5,267 bases of DNA from NCBI GenBank assembly GCA_020346805.1, contig CP070790.1, forward strand, positions 3,782,328-3,787,594, read 5' to 3'. A program made the translations under genes and the position numbers. The notes under the pieces were generated by a model. It did no database searches. It was not told the origin of the DNA and saw only the letters and a program-made list of their open reading frames with translations. Within the stretch, counting starts at the first letter, position 1. Each line of letters starts with the position of its first letter. Shown here one piece after another: positions 4,385 through 5,267 of the stretch. Origin of the DNA: Planctomycetota bacterium (GTDB lineage Bacteria > Planctomycetota > Phycisphaerae > UBA1845 > PWPN01).

Positions 4385-5267
4385 ATGAAGGCCTTTCAAA
4401 TCGTAGCAATTCCATTGTTATCCCTGGTATTACTTATATCCAATACCAACTCGGCAGAAAAAGTCAAAAAGAACTTCGAATACGACCCCGCCGATGAAAC
4501 AGTTAGAAGTTCACTCCTTGAAAATCCAAATTTATATGACACAGACATCGTTGCCCAAGGTGATAAGTTATGGATCGCCTGGCTCCAGTTCGAGACCGGT
4601 AAAGGCGATCATGTCTGGATCGGACGCCGACACGACGGCAATTGGGCTGCCAAACATAAGGTAACCGCAAAACCCGGCAAATACGCCAATCCAACCGTAA
4701 CCATCGATAAAATCGGACATGTCTGGCTCAGCTATGAGGCGGAATCAAATAAACAATGGGACATATTCCTTACTGCTTTGCAATCCGATGATACCTTCAC
4801 CACCGCAAAACCTATAACCTCAAATGCCGGACCGGATATCAATCACCGCACGGTAGCCGACCCGGTTAAAGGAATATGGATCGTCTGGCAAAGCGGACAA
4901 CATGGCCAATTCGACATACTGGCCGCACATATCAAAACCACAGAAAAAGATAAAACATCTGTGGTTAGCGAAAACTCACCGCAAGGTGATTGGCATCCCG
5001 ATCTGGCAGTTACGCATGACGGTTCTTTACATGTCGCCTGGGATGCCTATGACGGCAAAAGCTACAACGTGTACGCACGAAGCTGTAAAGATAATAACTG
5101 GAACGATATTATTTGTGTCGCCAATTCACCGGCCTTCGAAGGCCGAGTATCTCTGGCCCCGGACAATAAGAATAACGTCTGGATCTCATGGGAACAGGGC
5201 GCCGAAAACTGGGGTACACCTTATCGATCTCGCATTCGCAAATACCCCACCAGAACACAGCGCCTGA
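4385..5267 (+). CDS. Secreted BNR/sialidase-like beta-propeller protein (cut by right edge)
   Basis: The frame is open from ATG 4385 to the window end, 294 codons without a stop. AAGGAG at 4371-4376 lies 8 nt upstream and an in-frame TAA at 4379-4381 excludes an earlier start. A signal peptide ends near NTNSA (residue 24). Five repeats of about 50 residues follow, each with a strand of the type x-x-V-W-[IV]-[AS]-W followed by a D-I/V-[FLY] strand: about 51-82 (KLWIAWLQF), 100-132 (HVWLSYEAE), 151-183 (GIWIVWQSG, FDILAA), 202-233 (LHVAWDAYDG, YNVYAR) and 251-283 (NVWISWEQG). These are blades of a sialidase/BNR-like propeller; no sialidase Asp-box catalytic set is evident. From memory, similar propellers ending in a W-E-x-G-x-x-N-W-G segment form the N-terminal part of larger planctomycete and verrucomicrobial proteins with a DUF3604-type C-terminal domain, so more may follow outside the window. 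It should act outside the cytoplasm. The substrate is unknown. Confidence 0.88.
   Translation, partial: MKAFQIVAIPLLSLVLLISNTNSAEKVKKNFEYDPADETVRSSLLENPNLYDTDIVAQGDKLWIAWLQFETGKGDHVWIGRRHDGNWAAKHKVTAKPGKYANPTVTIDKIGHVWLSYEAESNKQWDIFLTALQSDDTFTTAKPITSNAGPDINHRTVADPVKGIWIVWQSGQHGQFDILAAHIKTTEKDKTSVVSENSPQGDWHPDLAVTHDGSLHVAWDAYDGKSYNVYARSCKDNNWNDIICVANSPAFEGRVSLAPDNKNNVWISWEQGAENWGTPYRSRIRKYPTRTQRL

Noticed and set aside
4902..5267. A 121-residue plus-strand frame at the right edge
   Set aside because: It lies in another frame of the propeller gene, whose repeats, signal peptide and ribosome binding site are convincing.

Overview
The window is about 5.3 kb of roughly 50% GC bacterial DNA with six protein genes, two of them cut by the window edges. 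No RNA genes, CRISPR array or recognisable transposase were seen. The best guess for the host is a planctomycete-like bacterium, perhaps of the Phycisphaerae. This rests on the mixture of secreted beta-propeller proteins of types I associate with that phylum, a secreted protease with a Gly/Cys-then-hydrophobic-then-Arg C-terminal tail, and an intergenic element that resembles dispersed elements I remember from such genomes. No marker gene is present, so the assignment is an inference.

Layout, left to right. At 1-518 (minus) is the N-terminal part of a SAM-dependent methyltransferase of the dimerising O-methyltransferase type, cut just after its SAM-binding motif I. Divergent from it, at 678-1217 (plus), is a complete 2H phosphoesterase (LigT / 2'-5' RNA ligase-like) with both catalytic H-x-T/S motifs. 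From 1218 to 1555 there is a gene-poor stretch with an odd, probably repeated element and a strong 13-bp stem-loop. At 1556-2029 (minus) is a small four-helix membrane protein of unknown function. At 2125-3183 (plus) is a secreted TolB/PD40-type beta-propeller protein. Convergent to it, at 3222-4211 (minus), is a secreted trypsin/V8-like serine protease with an intact His-Asp-Ser triad and a C-terminal membrane tail. Divergent from the protease, at 4385-5267 (plus), is a secreted BNR/sialidase-like beta-propeller protein that runs off the right edge.

The genes do not form one operon: strands alternate (- + - + - +) and every gene appears to be its own transcription unit. The right half has a common theme. 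Two propeller proteins and a protease all carry signal peptides and should act outside the cytoplasm, so a role at the cell surface in binding or degrading polymers is plausible but not shown. The left half (methyltransferase, 2H phosphoesterase, membrane protein) has no visible functional link.

The most notable non-coding signal is in the 173-bp divergent region 4212-4384. A perfect 11-bp inverted repeat (4276-4286 with 4373-4383) has one arm exactly over the Shine-Dalgarno sequence of the second propeller gene. A separate ATGAC-N5-GTCAT dyad lies just upstream of the protease. Two real genes, the edge genes at 1-518 and 4385-5267, have no stop codon or end inside the window and are easily missed by simple ORF calling. 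I found no clear evidence for a wholly new multi-gene system.
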